Under the pieces are notes generated by a model that saw nothing but the letters and a program-made list of their open reading frames with translations, searched no databases and was not told where the DNA came from. Made by a program: the position numbers and the translations under genes. From contig NZ_JANUHB010000005.1 in NCBI RefSeq assembly GCF_024756255.1, positions 186,001 to 250,000 on the forward strand: a DNA stretch of 64,000 bases, given 5' to 3'. Below are positions 55,944 through 64,000 of the stretch, piece after piece. This DNA is from Massilia agilis. Lineage in GTDB: Bacteria > Pseudomonadota > Gammaproteobacteria > Burkholderiales > Burkholderiaceae_D. Every line of letters starts with the position of its first letter. The stretch's first letter is position 1.

Positions 55944-56248
55944 CAGCCGCCCCACAGCCGCAGCGCGGCGAGCGCGGCGCAGGCCAGGCACGCCGGGGTG
56001 GAAAACACGGCGCGCCAGGGCTGGCGCCGCGGAACGAAGCCGACACCGCGCACGAACCCGGTCGTCATGGAAGCCATGGCCAGCATGGCCGCCACATGGT
56101 CCGGGCGGCCCGCGCGCATGGCCAGCTGTGGATAGATGGTCAGCCCCAGCGCCACGATGCAGGCCAGCAGCAGCGGCAGCAGCGCCATCGGGGCGGCGGG
56201 GCGGGCCTGCGCATCACGTTCCACCGTGGCCCCCGCTGCTTGCGTCAT
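55943..56248 (-). CDS. ybgE: Cyd operon protein YbgE
   Basis: 101-residue membrane protein with three helices; TGFVRGVGFVPRRQPWR is the recognisable YbgE-like loop. It starts inside the cydX coding sequence (35-nt overlap) and ends in the start codon of the TauE gene. YbgE is a frequent but poorly understood member of cytochrome bd operons. Confidence 0.8.
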   Translation of the reverse strand: MTQAAGATVERDAQARPAAPMALLPLLLACIVALGLTIYPQLAMRAGRPDHVAAMLAMASMTTGFVRGVGFVPRRQPWRAVFSTPACLACAALAALRLWGG

Positions 56249-56354
56249 CGTTAAAGCCGGTCCGGCGCGCCTCTTCGTGCTCGCCCCACATCGCGTTCAG
56301 GATGGCCAGCAGGACGGCAAAGCCGACCCCCAGCGCCCAGGCGAAATACCACAT
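56214..56354 (-). CDS. cydX: Cytochrome bd small subunit CydX
   Basis: 46 residues beginning MWYFAWALGVGFAVLLAIL, the canonical CydX helix, then a charged tail. GAGGAGG ribosome site. It starts 12 nt after the cydB stop and stabilises the oxidase haem site in relatives. Confidence 0.92.
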   Translation of the reverse strand: MWYFAWALGVGFAVLLAILNAMWGEHEEARRTGFNDDASSGGHGGT

Positions 56355-56366
56355 GACGAATCCTCC

Positions 56367-57506
56367 TCAATAAGCCGAATGGTCGTGCTTGCGCACATAG
56401 GCCGTCGTCACCTTGCCGGACATGACCTTGTAGGCCCAGCTGGTGTAGGCGATCACGATCGGCATGAAGATGAGCGTGGCCCAGAACATGATCCCCAGCG
56501 TCAGGTGGCTGGACGTGCTGTCCCACACCGTGAGGCTGGAGCGCGGATCGGACGACGAGGGCATCACGAACGGGAACATCGAGACGCCCGCGGTGCCGAT
56601 CACGCCAGCCAGTGCCAGCGCCGAGCAGCCAAAGGCGGCCAGGGTGTAGCCGCCACGCAGCCACGCCAGCGCCGCGAGCACCGCGCAGTAGGCCATCGCC
56701 GGCACGGCCACGGTGGCCGGGTAGCGGTGGTAGTTGGCCAGCCACGCCCCGGCGGTACGGACCACTTCCTTGCCGAGCGGGTTGGGCAGGGCAGCCGGGT
56801 CCAGTGCGGAAGCGAGCACGTAGCCGGGAATGCCGCGTGCCAGCCACACGCCGGCGGCGCTGAAGGCCAGCAGCAGCACCAGGCCCGCCCAGTTGGCGGC
56901 GCGGCGCGCGCGCGCCTGGATGTGGCCTTCGGTGCGGTGCGCCAGGTACACCGCGCCGTGGAAGGTGATCATCGCCGACGACACCACGCCGCACAGCAGC
57001 GCGAACGGGTTGAGCAGGCCGAAGAAGCTGCCGGTGTAGGTCGAGCGCAGGGTATCGTCGAACTGGAAGGGCACGCCCTGCAGCAGGTTGCCGAAGGCGA
57101 CGCCGAAGATCAGCGGCGGCACCGCCCCGCCGACGAACAGGCCCCAGTCCCACACCGAGCGCCAGGTGGGGTTGTCCAGTTTGCTGCGGTAGTCAAAGCC
57201 CACCGGCCGGAAGAACAGCGCCCACAGCACCGCCAGCATGGCCCAGTAAAAGCCGGAGAACGCGGTCGCGTACACCAGCGGCCAGGCAGCGAAGATGGCG
57301 CCGCCGCCGGTGATGAACCAGACCTGGTTGCCGTCCCAGTGCGGCCCCACGGTGTTGATGATGACGCGGCGCTCGACGTCGCTGCGGCCGGCGAAAGGCA
57401 GCAAGGTGCCCACGCCCATGTCGTGGCCGTCCATGATGGCGAAACCGATCAGCAGCACGCCGACCAGCACCCACCAGATCAGTTTGAGGGTCGGATAATC
57501 AAGCAT
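56367..57506 (-). CDS. cydB: Cytochrome bd ubiquinol oxidase subunit II
   Basis: 379-residue inner-membrane subunit with about nine helices: [23 protein letters not shown] at the N-terminus, [20 protein letters not shown], and the C-terminal [22 protein letters not shown] 57504-57506 overlaps the cydA end by 8 nt. It forms the bd oxidase with CydA and CydX. Confidence 0.96.
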   Translation of the reverse strand: MLDYPTLKLIWWVLVGVLLIGFAIMDGHDMGVGTLLPFAGRSDVERRVIINTVGPHWDGNQVWFITGGGAIFAAWPLVYATAFSGFYWAMLAVLWALFFRPVGFDYRSKLDNPTWRSVWDWGLFVGGAVPPLIFGVAFGNLLQGVPFQFDDTLRSTYTGSFFGLLNPFALLCGVVSSAMITFHGAVYLAHRTEGHIQARARRAANWAGLVLLLAFSAAGVWLARGIPGYVLASALDPAALPNPLGKEVVRTAGAWLANYHRYPATVAVPAMAYCAVLAALAWLRGGYTLAAFGCSALALAGVIGTAGVSMFPFVMPSSSDPRSSLTVWDSTSSHLTLGIMFWATLIFMPIVIAYTSWAYKVMSGKVTTAYVRKHDHSAY

Positions 57507-59085
57507 GGATTTCTCCCGAGGTGGTTGCGGCGGCGTGCGCCTTCTCGCCGGCGTAGCGCCCGGTGCCCAGGCTGGCCGGGCCGATGCGGGCAAAGCGCAC
57601 CATCAGGTACATTTCCACCACCAGCAGCACCGTGTAAAAGCCGACGAAGCCGGCCAGCGAGCCGTACAACGAGCCGACCGACAGCGTGGACACCGACAGG
57701 TGGGTCGGCAGCACGCCGTAGATGGTCCACGGCTGGCGGCCGTATTCGGCCACGAACCAGCCCAGTTCCGCGGCGATCCACGGCATCGGCAGCGACCACA
57801 ATGCGGCCTTGAGCAGGCGCGGGCTGGCGGCGCAGCGGCCCTTGATGGTTTGCCAGGTGGCTGCCGCAAACAGCACCAGCATGGCAAAGCCGAACGCCAC
57901 CATCACGCGGAAGGCCCAGAACATCGGCGCCACGCGCGGAATGGTGTCCTGCACCGCTTTCTCGATCATCTCCGGCGTGGCCTCGGCCACGTTGGCGGTG
58001 TACTTTTTCAGCAGCAGGCCAAAGCCCAGGTCGGCCTTGTGTTCTTCGAACAGCGCGGCGGCCTTTTCGTTATGCCGGTCGCGGCGCATGATCTCCAGCG
58101 CGGTCACGGCGTCGATGCCGGACACGATGCGCGCGCGGTTCTTGGCCTGGATCTCCTTGATCCCCGGGATCTCCTTGCTGATCGAGCGGGTGCCGATCAG
58201 GCCCATCACCCACGGCACCTGCAGCGCGAAGTCGTTTTTCAGTTCCGCCTGGTTGGGAAGGGCGATCACGTTGAACGGCGCCGGCGCCGGCTCGGTGTCC
58301 CACATGGCTTCGATGGCGGCCATCTTGGCCTGCTGCGCTTCGCCCACGGTGTAGCCGGATTCGTCGCCCAGCACGATCACCGAGCAGGCCGAGGCCAGGC
58401 CGAAGGCGGCGGCCACGCGGAAGCTGCGCTTGGCGAACTCCACGTCGCGTCCGCGCAGCAGGTACCACGCCGAGATCGACAGCACGAACATCGCGCCGGT
58501 CACGTAGCCGGCCGATACGGTGTGCACGAACTTGGCCTGGGCATCGGGGTTGAACAGCACGGCCCAGAAATCGACCAGCTCCATGCGCATGGTCTCCGGG
58601 CTGAACTCGGCGCCCACGGGGTTCTGCATCCAGCCGTTGGCCACCAGGATCCACAGCGCCGACAGGTTGGTGCCAACGGCCATCAGGATCGTCACCAGGA
58701 GGTGCTGGCGCCGCGAGAGCCGGTCCCAGCCAAAGAAGAACAGGCCGATGAAGGTGGACTCGAGGAAGAACGCCATCAGCCCTTCAATGGCCAGCGGCGC
58801 GCCGAAGATGTCGCCCACGTAGTGCGAGTAGTAGGCCCAGTTGGTCCCGAACTGGAATTCGAGCGTGATCCCGGTGGTCACGCCAAGGGCGAAGTTAATG
58901 CCGAACAGCTTGCCCCAGAAGCGCGTCATGTCCTTGTACACGGTCTTGCCGGTCATGACGTACACGCTTTCCATGATCACCAGCAGCCAGACCATGCCCA
59001 GGGTGAGCGGCACGAACAGGAAGTGGTACAGCGCCGTCGCCGCGAACTGCAGGCGCGACAGGTCGACCAGTTGCTCAGTTACCAT
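57499..59085 (-). CDS. cydA: Cytochrome bd ubiquinol oxidase subunit I
   Basis: 528-residue inner-membrane haem subunit that oxidises ubiquinol and reduces oxygen. The Q-loop region [18 protein letters not shown], haem-ligand regions in early helices ([17 protein letters not shown]) and the GRQPW motif ([15 protein letters not shown]) are intact. ATG 59083-59085 lies inside the cydP end. bd oxidases resist sulfide and cyanide, which makes sense downstream of sulfide-oxidation genes. Confidence 0.96.
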   Translation of the reverse strand: MVTEQLVDLSRLQFAATALYHFLFVPLTLGMVWLLVIMESVYVMTGKTVYKDMTRFWGKLFGINFALGVTTGITLEFQFGTNWAYYSHYVGDIFGAPLAIEGLMAFFLESTFIGLFFFGWDRLSRRQHLLVTILMAVGTNLSALWILVANGWMQNPVGAEFSPETMRMELVDFWAVLFNPDAQAKFVHTVSAGYVTGAMFVLSISAWYLLRGRDVEFAKRSFRVAAAFGLASACSVIVLGDESGYTVGEAQQAKMAAIEAMWDTEPAPAPFNVIALPNQAELKNDFALQVPWVMGLIGTRSISKEIPGIKEIQAKNRARIVSGIDAVTALEIMRRDRHNEKAAALFEEHKADLGFGLLLKKYTANVAEATPEMIEKAVQDTIPRVAPMFWAFRVMVAFGFAMLVLFAAATWQTIKGRCAASPRLLKAALWSLPMPWIAAELGWFVAEYGRQPWTIYGVLPTHLSVSTLSVGSLYGSLAGFVGFYTVLLVVEMYLMVRFARIGPASLGTGRYAGEKAHAAATTSGEIHA

Positions 59086-59242
59086 GGCGCACCTCCTGCA
59101 GCACGTCGGGCTGCGTGCCCGCAGGTGCGTGCTCGTGGAAGAATGCCTGCCACAGCACGCCAAGGACGACGAGCTTGAACAGGACGGCCAGCGCCAGGTC
59201 GCGGACCAGGCGCCGGTTCAGTACAGTGGGTGAATCGTTCAT
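59075..59242 (-). CDS. cydP: Cytochrome oxidase small subunit CydP
   Basis: 55 residues, [17 protein letters not shown] then one hydrophobic helix ([18 protein letters not shown]) and a polar tail. This is the CydP small protein seen upstream of cydA in Burkholderiales and relatives. Its end overlaps the cydA start by 11 nt. It begins 12 nt after the DUF2892 stop. Confidence 0.85.
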   Translation of the reverse strand: MNDSPTVLNRRLVRDLALAVLFKLVVLGVLWQAFFHEHAPAGTQPDVLQEVRHGN

Positions 59243-59254
59243 CGCATTCCCCTG

Positions 59255-59455
59255 TTACTGCCGCGGGGCTTTGCAGGTGTTCACACCCAAGACGCTGTAG
59301 AGCGGACACCGGCCGGACAGTCCGGTGAGCAGCGGCACCAAGCCCGCCAGTGCCCACAGGCGCACATCCTCTGCCAGGACGAAGTACAACGAAAGAATGA
59401 CCAGGCCGGCGCCGATGCGCAGGCCGCTGTCCAATCCGCCTACATTAACTTGCAT
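59255..59455 (-). CDS. DUF2892 (YgaP-like transmembrane) protein
   Basis: 66-residue two-helix membrane protein ending in SGRCPLYSVLGVNTC, the DUF2892 signature, with two conserved cysteines. In E. coli YgaP this domain anchors a rhodanese. AAGGAG before the ATG. Placed between the SQR fusion and cydP; could handle sulfane sulfur at the membrane. Confidence 0.88.
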   Translation of the reverse strand: MQVNVGGLDSGLRIGAGLVILSLYFVLAEDVRLWALAGLVPLLTGLSGRCPLYSVLGVNTCKAPRQ

Positions 59456-59480
59456 GATGAACTCCTTGTCGATAAACGTT

Positions 59481-61169
59481 TCAGGTGGCTGAAGGCGTGC
59501 TCACGTCCACCAGCTCCGGGTGGACCAGCCATTCTCGTCCCTTGAGCATGCCTTCCCAGTACAGCGGGGGCAGGATGCGCTCCTTGAGCAGCCACGCCAG
59601 GCGCGACGGACGGGTGCCGTCGATCAGCCAGCTCGGGAAGCTGGGCGCGACCTTGCCGCCATAGGTGAATTCGGCCAGCACGATTTTTCCGCGCTCGACC
59701 GTGAGCGGGCACGAGCCGTAGCCGTTGTAGCGCGCCTCGCCCTTGGCCTGGCCCAGCGCGGCCAGCACGTTGTGCGCGACCACCGGCGCCTGCGTGCGCG
59801 CGGCGGCGGCGGTCTTGGCGTTGGGCGAGCTGCCGGCGTCGCCCAGCGCGTAGATGTTGGCGTAGGTCTTGTGGCGCATCGTGGCCTGGTCGATGTCGAC
59901 CCAGCCGGCGGCGTCGGCCAGCGGGCTAACACGGATGAAGTCGGGCGCCTTTTGCGGCGGCACCACGTGCAGCATGTCGAACGGCTCCTTCACCAGCTGC
60001 TCCGTGCCGTCCTTCTCGACGTGCCGGAAGGTCGCCACGCGCGCCGGGCCGTCCACCGCCACCAGGTTGTGGCGGAAGTTCAGGCCGATCATGTACGAGC
60101 GCACGTACTCCATCAGGGCCGGTACGTAGTCGTTCACGCCGAACAGCACGTCACCCGCGCTGTAGAAGCGGATGTCGATCTCTTCCAGCACGCCGCTGCG
60201 GCGCCAGTGGTCGGCCGACAGGTACATGGCCTTCTGCGGCGCGCCGGCGCACTTGATCGGCATGGGCGGCTGGGTGAACAGGGCGCGGCCGCCGCGCAGC
60301 GACTGCACCAGCTGCCAGGTGTAGGGCGCCAGGTGGTACAGGTAGTTGGACGTGACGCCGTTCTGGCCCAGCGTTTCGGCCAGGCCGTCGATCGCGTGCC
60401 AGTCGAGCTTCAGGCCGGGGCAGACCACCAGCTGCTTGTACTTGACCACGCGGCAGCCGTCCAGGATGAGGGCATTGCGCTCCGGTTCGAACGCGGCCAC
60501 CGCCGCCTTGATCCACTTGGCGCCTTGCGGAATGGTCGAGCCCATGGTGCGCGCGGTGCGCTCCACCTTGAACGCGCCGCCGCCCACCAGGGTCCAGCCG
60601 GGCTGGTAGTAGTGCACGTCAGCCGGGTCGATGATGGCGATGTCCAGCCCCGGGCTGCGCGCCAGCATGCTGGACGCGACGGCGATGCCTGCCGCGCCGC
60701 CGCCCACCACCACCACCTCGTGTTCGGCTTCGGCCACCTCGACCGGCGTGCGGCCGTTGTTGGCGATGCGGCGCACCACGCCTTTGAGGTCGTACCCCGC
60801 GCGCGAGGCTTTTTCGATGATCTGCGCCAGCGGCAGGGTGCCCGCCTGCGACAGCGCCCACATGGTGGTCGAGCGCATGCCGGTGCGGCAGAAGGCCAGT
60901 GCCGGCTTGGGCAGGGTGGCCAGCAGGGCGCCGAAGTCGCGGCCCTGCTGGTCGGTCACCTTGCCCGATTCGGCCGGCAGGTAGTGCGCTTCCAGCCCGG
61001 CCGCACGCGCCGCCTGCTCGATCTCGGCGAACAGTGGCTGGTCGTTGCCCTCGCCATCGGGGCGGTTGCAGATCACGGCGCGAAAGCCTTTTTGCTTGAG
61101 CGTGGCGATATCGGCCGCCTGGATCTGGGGCGCGACCGATAGCTCGGCCGTCAGGTAGTGGATGTCCAT
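59481..61169 (-). CDS. sqr: DUF442/phosphatase-like domain fused to sulfide:quinone oxidoreductase
   Basis: 562-residue two-part enzyme. Residues about 1-140 form a TIGR01244/DUF442 domain of the tyrosine-phosphatase fold with Cys94-Arg99 loop (FCRTGMRST). Residues about 150-562 are an FAD-dependent SQR: FAD motif VVVGGGAAGIAVASS, redox cysteines Cys250 (VVCPGLKLDW) and Cys307 (IKCAGAPQKAMYL), and the ANIYALGDAGSSPNAKTAAA flavin loop. It should oxidise sulfide to polysulfide/persulfide, passing electrons to quinone. The first domain may transfer the sulfur. Gene lies 34 nt past pdo. Confidence 0.9.
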   Translation of the reverse strand: MDIHYLTAELSVAPQIQAADIATLKQKGFRAVICNRPDGEGNDQPLFAEIEQAARAAGLEAHYLPAESGKVTDQQGRDFGALLATLPKPALAFCRTGMRSTTMWALSQAGTLPLAQIIEKASRAGYDLKGVVRRIANNGRTPVEVAEAEHEVVVVGGGAAGIAVASSMLARSPGLDIAIIDPADVHYYQPGWTLVGGGAFKVERTARTMGSTIPQGAKWIKAAVAAFEPERNALILDGCRVVKYKQLVVCPGLKLDWHAIDGLAETLGQNGVTSNYLYHLAPYTWQLVQSLRGGRALFTQPPMPIKCAGAPQKAMYLSADHWRRSGVLEEIDIRFYSAGDVLFGVNDYVPALMEYVRSYMIGLNFRHNLVAVDGPARVATFRHVEKDGTEQLVKEPFDMLHVVPPQKAPDFIRVSPLADAAGWVDIDQATMRHKTYANIYALGDAGSSPNAKTAAAARTQAPVVAHNVLAALGQAKGEARYNGYGSCPLTVERGKIVLAEFTYGGKVAPSFPSWLIDGTRPSRLAWLLKERILPPLYWEGMLKGREWLVHPELVDVSTPSAT

Positions 61170-61203
61170 GTTGTCTCCGGTCTTGTTGGATTGTGGGTGG
61201 TGC

Positions 61204-62088
61204 TTACAGGGCGTTGAGCGGGATCTTCAGGTAGCGCATGCCGTTGTCTTCCGCCTCCGGCAGGTGGCCGGCGCGCATGTTCACCTGCACCGAGGGCAGG
61301 ATCAGCACGGGCATGTCGAGGGTGGCGTCGCGGCGGCTGCGCATGCCCACGAACTCGTCCTCGCTGATGCCGTCGCGTACGTGGATGTTGCTGGCGCGTT
61401 CTTCCGCCACGGTGGTCACGAACTCCACCGGCCTGCCGTTGGGCTGGTAGTCGTGGCACATGTACAGCTTCGTTTCCGGCGGCAGGCTCAGCACCTTGTT
61501 GATGGAACGGAAGAGGGTGCGCGCGTCCCCGCCAGGGAAGTCGCAGCGCGCGGTGCCATAGTCGGGCATGAACAGGGTGTCGCCGACGAAGGCGGCCGTC
61601 TCCGCCCCATCCTCGACCACGTAGGTGACGCAGGCCGGCGTGTGGCCCGGCGTGTGCATCGCTTGCGCGCGCAGGGCGCCGATCGTGAAGTGCTCGCCAT
61701 CCTCGAACAGGTGGTCGAACTGGCTGCCGTCACGCGCAAAGCCCGGGCCGGCGTTGAAGAGAGTACCGAATACGCCCTGCACGGTCGTGATGTGCTTGCC
61801 GATGCCGACCTTGCCGCCCAACTGCTCCTTGAGGTAGGGGGCGGCCGTCAGGTGGTCGGCGTGCACGTGGGTTTCAAGGATCCAGGTCACGTTGGCGCCC
61901 AGTTCCCTGACGCGCGCAATCACCTTGTCGGCGCTCGTGGTGGAGGTGCGGCCGGACTTGTGGTCATAGTCCAGCACGCTGTCGATGATCGCGCACTCTT
62001 TGCTCTCGCGGTCCAGAACGATGTAAGTCACGGTCCAGGTGTGCGGGTCGAAAAAGCCCTCGACCACCATTGCGTTTTGTTTTCCCAT
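61204..62088 (-). CDS. pdo: Persulfide dioxygenase-like MBL-fold hydrolase
   Basis: 294-residue metallo-beta-lactamase-fold enzyme of the ETHE1/Blh group. Metal motif THVHADH (His74, His76, Asp78, His79), later HTPGHT, VGDTLF and MCHDYQPNG, and the C-terminal substrate region fit a mononuclear iron persulfide dioxygenase, oxidising glutathione persulfide to sulfite. ATG 62086-62088 with GGAGACAATA is preferred over a longer reading. First gene of the sigma-54-controlled operon. Confidence 0.9.
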   Translation of the reverse strand: MGKQNAMVVEGFFDPHTWTVTYIVLDRESKECAIIDSVLDYDHKSGRTSTTSADKVIARVRELGANVTWILETHVHADHLTAAPYLKEQLGGKVGIGKHITTVQGVFGTLFNAGPGFARDGSQFDHLFEDGEHFTIGALRAQAMHTPGHTPACVTYVVEDGAETAAFVGDTLFMPDYGTARCDFPGGDARTLFRSINKVLSLPPETKLYMCHDYQPNGRPVEFVTTVAEERASNIHVRDGISEDEFVGMRSRRDATLDMPVLILPSVQVNMRAGHLPEAEDNGMRYLKIPLNAL

Positions 62089-62134
62089 TATTGTCTCCAG
62101 TTGTGCGGCAGCCATTGCCGGTACCAGGACTTTT

Positions 62135-62149
62135 GCAAGCGCCATGCCA
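62135..62149 (-). promoter_or_regulatory. Sigma-54 promoter of the pdo-sqr-cyd operon
   Basis: Minus strand TGGCAT-GGCGC-TTGC, one base off the consensus TGGCAC-N5-TTGC, with the essential GG and GC in place. Start would be near 62124, leaving about a 35-nt leader to the pdo ATG. Confidence 0.82.
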
Positions 62150-62254
62150 GCCCGCACTGATGTTGCGGATATTCTGCAAGTCGTTGAAATGAAAGGATTT
62201 ATTTGTGGCGGGCGGGATCGGATGGGCGGCGCGCGCGGGGATTTCCGCCGGTAA

Positions 62255-62303
62255 TGGCAGCCTGTGGCAGAAATTTGGCAGTTTATTGGCAGTTTTCTGG
62301 CAG
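62255..62303. promoter_or_regulatory. Five helically phased TGGCAG repeats (activator binding array)
   Basis: TGGCAG begins at 62255, 62265, 62276, 62287 and 62298, giving steps of 10, 11, 11 and 11 bp, about one DNA turn each, so all copies face the same side. The array is about 130-180 bp upstream of the predicted pdo start and directly before fisR. Most likely enhancer sites for the FisR-like protein; they may also let it control its own gene. Confidence 0.75.
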
Positions 62304-62325
62304 TCGCCGGCGCTGAAGGTGCATA

Positions 62326-63687
62326 ATGGACAGGTCATCGTTTCAGGTCGCCACCATGCCATCCGCACCGTCCGCCCCCCAGGTCCAGGCGCTCGTCTCA
62401 TTCCTTGAGCACGAGTCCGAGCCAATGATTGTCCTCGACGTTGATTACAACATCCTTGCATCCAACACGGCCTACCAGCGCCAGTTCGGAATCGCCGGGC
62501 ACAGCGCGGCCGGGCAGAAGTGTTACCGGGTATCGCACCACTACGACGTGCCGTGCGACCTGGCGGGCGAGCACTGCCCGATGAAGAAGGCCCAGGAAAA
62601 GCGCGGCCCCGACCGCGTGCTGCACATCCACCACACGCCGCGCGGGCCGGAACACGTGAACGTTGAATTGCGGCCGATCCTGGACGACGCGCACGAGGTC
62701 GTGGCTTATGTGGAACGGCTGGTCACGGTGCGCAATGCATCGGCGCGCACCACCAGCGATGGACTGGTCGGGCGCTCGCCCGCCTTCGTGCGCGCGCTCG
62801 AATCGCTGCAGCGGGCCGCGCCGGCCATGCTGCCGGTGCTGCTGCTGGGCGAATCGGGCAGCGGCAAGGAACTGTTCGCGCGCGCGCTGCACGAAGCCAG
62901 CGACCGCGCCGCCGGACCGTTCGTCGTGGTCGATTGTTCAGGGCTCACCGAAACGCTGTTCGAGAGCGAACTGTTTGGCTACGAAAAGGGTGCGTTCACC
63001 GGCGCGCTGGCGCGCAAGCACGGCCTGGTCGAGACGGCGCGCGGCGGCACCTTGTTCCTGGATGAGATTGGCGACGTCCCGCTGGGCATGCAGGTCAAGC
63101 TGCTGCGCCTGATCGAAAGCGGCACCTACCGTCGCGTGGGCGGGCTGGAGACGCTGCACAGCGATTTTCGCCTGGTGGCCGCGACCCACAAGCCGCTGGC
63201 GGACATGGTCGCGGACGGGCGCTTTCGGCAGGACCTGTATTACCGCATCAGCGCCTATCCGATCCACCTGCCGGCGCTGCGCGAACGCGGCGACGACATT
63301 CCGCTGCTGATCGAGTCGGTGCTGCAGCGCCTGGCCAAGATGGGGCGGCCGTACCGGGTCACGTCGGAAGCATTGGCGGCGCTGCAGTCGTATAGCTGGC
63401 CGGGCAATATCCGCGAGCTGCGCAACGTGCTCGAACGTGCGACGCTGTTTGCGGACGACCGCGTGATCGGGCTCGCGCAGTTACCGGACTTCGTGCTCCA
63501 CACGCAGCCGGGCTTGCCCGCGCCGGGCGTGGCGACCCGTGCGGTGCCCACCGGCGCAAAGCTCACGGACCAGGCGCTGGCCACCTACGCGGCCGGCTTC
63601 GCGGGCACCCGCGCCGAACTCGCCCGTGCGCTCGGCATGAGCGAACGCACGCTGTACCGCCGCCTGAAAGCCTTGCAGCTGGCGTGA
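62326..63687 (+). CDS. fisR: FisR-like sulfane-sulfur-sensing sigma-54 activator
   Basis: 453-residue enhancer-binding protein. PAS-like sensor (about residues 20-130) with Cys66, Cys77 and Cys84, spaced 11 and 7 residues as in FisR of Cupriavidus, where these cysteines sense polysulfide. AAA+ domain: Walker A GESGSGKE, sigma-54 contact loop GAFTGA, Walker [10 protein letters not shown]. Fis-type HTH at the end ([20 protein letters not shown]). ATG 62326 with GAAGGT upstream; ATG 62356 is an alternative. Divergent from its predicted target operon. Confidence 0.92.
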   Translation: MDRSSFQVATMPSAPSAPQVQALVSFLEHESEPMIVLDVDYNILASNTAYQRQFGIAGHSAAGQKCYRVSHHYDVPCDLAGEHCPMKKAQEKRGPDRVLHIHHTPRGPEHVNVELRPILDDAHEVVAYVERLVTVRNASARTTSDGLVGRSPAFVRALESLQRAAPAMLPVLLLGESGSGKELFARALHEASDRAAGPFVVVDCSGLTETLFESELFGYEKGAFTGALARKHGLVETARGGTLFLDEIGDVPLGMQVKLLRLIESGTYRRVGGLETLHSDFRLVAATHKPLADMVADGRFRQDLYYRISAYPIHLPALRERGDDIPLLIESVLQRLAKMGRPYRVTSEALAALQSYSWPGNIRELRNVLERATLFADDRVIGLAQLPDFVLHTQPGLPAPGVATRAVPTGAKLTDQALATYAAGFAGTRAELARALGMSERTLYRRLKALQLA

Positions 63688-63691
63688 ATGA

Positions 63692-63726
63692 AAAAGCCAG
63701 GCCACCTTTCGGTTGGCCTGGCTTTT
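63692..63726 (+). terminator. Rho-independent terminator of fisR
   Basis: AGCCAGGCCA-(9 nt)-TGGCCTGGCT with A-run before and TTT after, directly past the fisR stop; may work for both strands. Confidence 0.9.
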
Positions 63727-63742
63727 ATCGTGCTGGTACCCG

Positions 63743-63845
63743 GTAGGGTGGGCAGGTCCTCCTGCCCACGCGTTCAATTGACAGCGACGTAGCGTTGGAT
63801 CATACCCTGGTTGGACGCGTGGGCGGGAAACCCGCCCACCCTACG
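63743..63845. repeat. Inverted pair of GTAGGGTGGGC palindromic repeats
   Basis: Copies at 63743-63772 and 63816-63845 in opposite orientation between the fisR terminator and the small membrane protein gene. Confidence 0.9.
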
Positions 63846-63851
63846 TACGCG

Positions 63852-63962
63852 TTAAGCGCTGAGGTTATGCTGTTCCTTGGCTGCGATGATGACCAGCGAT
63901 GCGACACGTGCAACCACGGCGGCAACGGCGATTCCGACAGTGACAAATCCAATAGCAGTCAT
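63852..63962 (-). CDS. Small single-span membrane protein, copy 2
   Basis: 36 residues: MTAIGFVTVGIAVAAVVARV, a single helix, then a polar tail ending NLSA. GAGAGGA lies before the ATG in a context nearly identical to copy 1 at 53233-53340, including the bases between ribosome site and start. Paralogue of that gene. The upstream partner, if any, is outside the window. Confidence 0.68.
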   Translation of the reverse strand: MTAIGFVTVGIAVAAVVARVASLVIIAAKEQHNLSA

Positions 63963-64000
63963 GATTCTTCCTCTCGATTCAATGATGTCTGGTGCGGTGA

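Noticed and set aside
57505..59178. Plus-strand ORF of 557 codons opposite cydA
   Set aside because: Antisense shadow; cydA motifs and operon structure on the minus strand are unambiguous.

Overview
The window is about 64 kb of GC-rich chromosome that reads as a Burkholderiales genome, most likely Oxalobacteraceae (Massilia/Duganella/Telluria type). I infer this from codon use, the cyd operon layout with cydP and cydX, the PuuD urate hydroxylase, the FisR-type sulfur regulator, and a palindromic intergenic repeat (GTAGGGTGGGC...GCCCACGCG) found 18 times. I see no rRNA, tRNA, CRISPR array, prophage or insertion sequence.

About 1-48 kb is dominated by nucleoside and nucleobase uptake and breakdown. 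A BMP-type nucleoside ABC transporter (1-4034, minus strand) is followed by unrelated housekeeping genes: an alpha/beta hydrolase, a DUF2231 protein, an NHL-repeat lipoprotein, a YciI protein and a DUF969-DUF979-pcp operon. Then come a minus-strand module (HTH-PfkB sugar kinase, psuG, LysR) and a divergent plus-strand nucleoside operon (xapA-like, deoB, deoC, two-domain ALDH, deoA, cdd; 13.5-20.8 kb). A chemotaxis receptor with a FliA-like promoter, a LytS/LytTR-like two-component pair and small genes separate this from the reductive pyrimidine pathway (26.4-38.9 kb). That section has TetR and MocR regulators, divergent from beta-alanine aminotransferase, methylmalonate-semialdehyde dehydrogenase, preT, preA, an NCS1 permease, dihydropyrimidinase and beta-ureidopropionase. 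After a GGDEF/EAL protein come an ammonium transporter with a sigma-54 promoter and NtrC-like sites, a UraD-AllC fusion, a LysR regulator, PuuD urate hydroxylase and an M20 peptidase-like enzyme (purine ring breakdown). Together these could take nucleosides to pentose phosphates, acetate, acetyl-CoA and ammonium.

From 48 to 55 kb are a secreted protein of unknown function, an S9 peptidase, two translationally linked small proteins, a MarR-like regulator and two small membrane proteins.

From 55 to 64 kb is the most interesting unit. It is a tightly packed minus-strand operon of persulfide dioxygenase, a DUF442-SQR fusion, a DUF2892 protein, cydP, cydA, cydB, cydX, ybgE and tauE/safE. It is preceded by a near-consensus sigma-54 promoter and five TGGCAG repeats spaced 10-11 bp apart. 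A divergent FisR-like sigma-54 activator carries the three-cysteine pattern of sulfane-sulfur sensors. The layout suggests one sulfur-sensing switch controlling sulfide oxidation, the sulfide-resistant bd oxidase that would accept the electrons, and a sulfite exporter.
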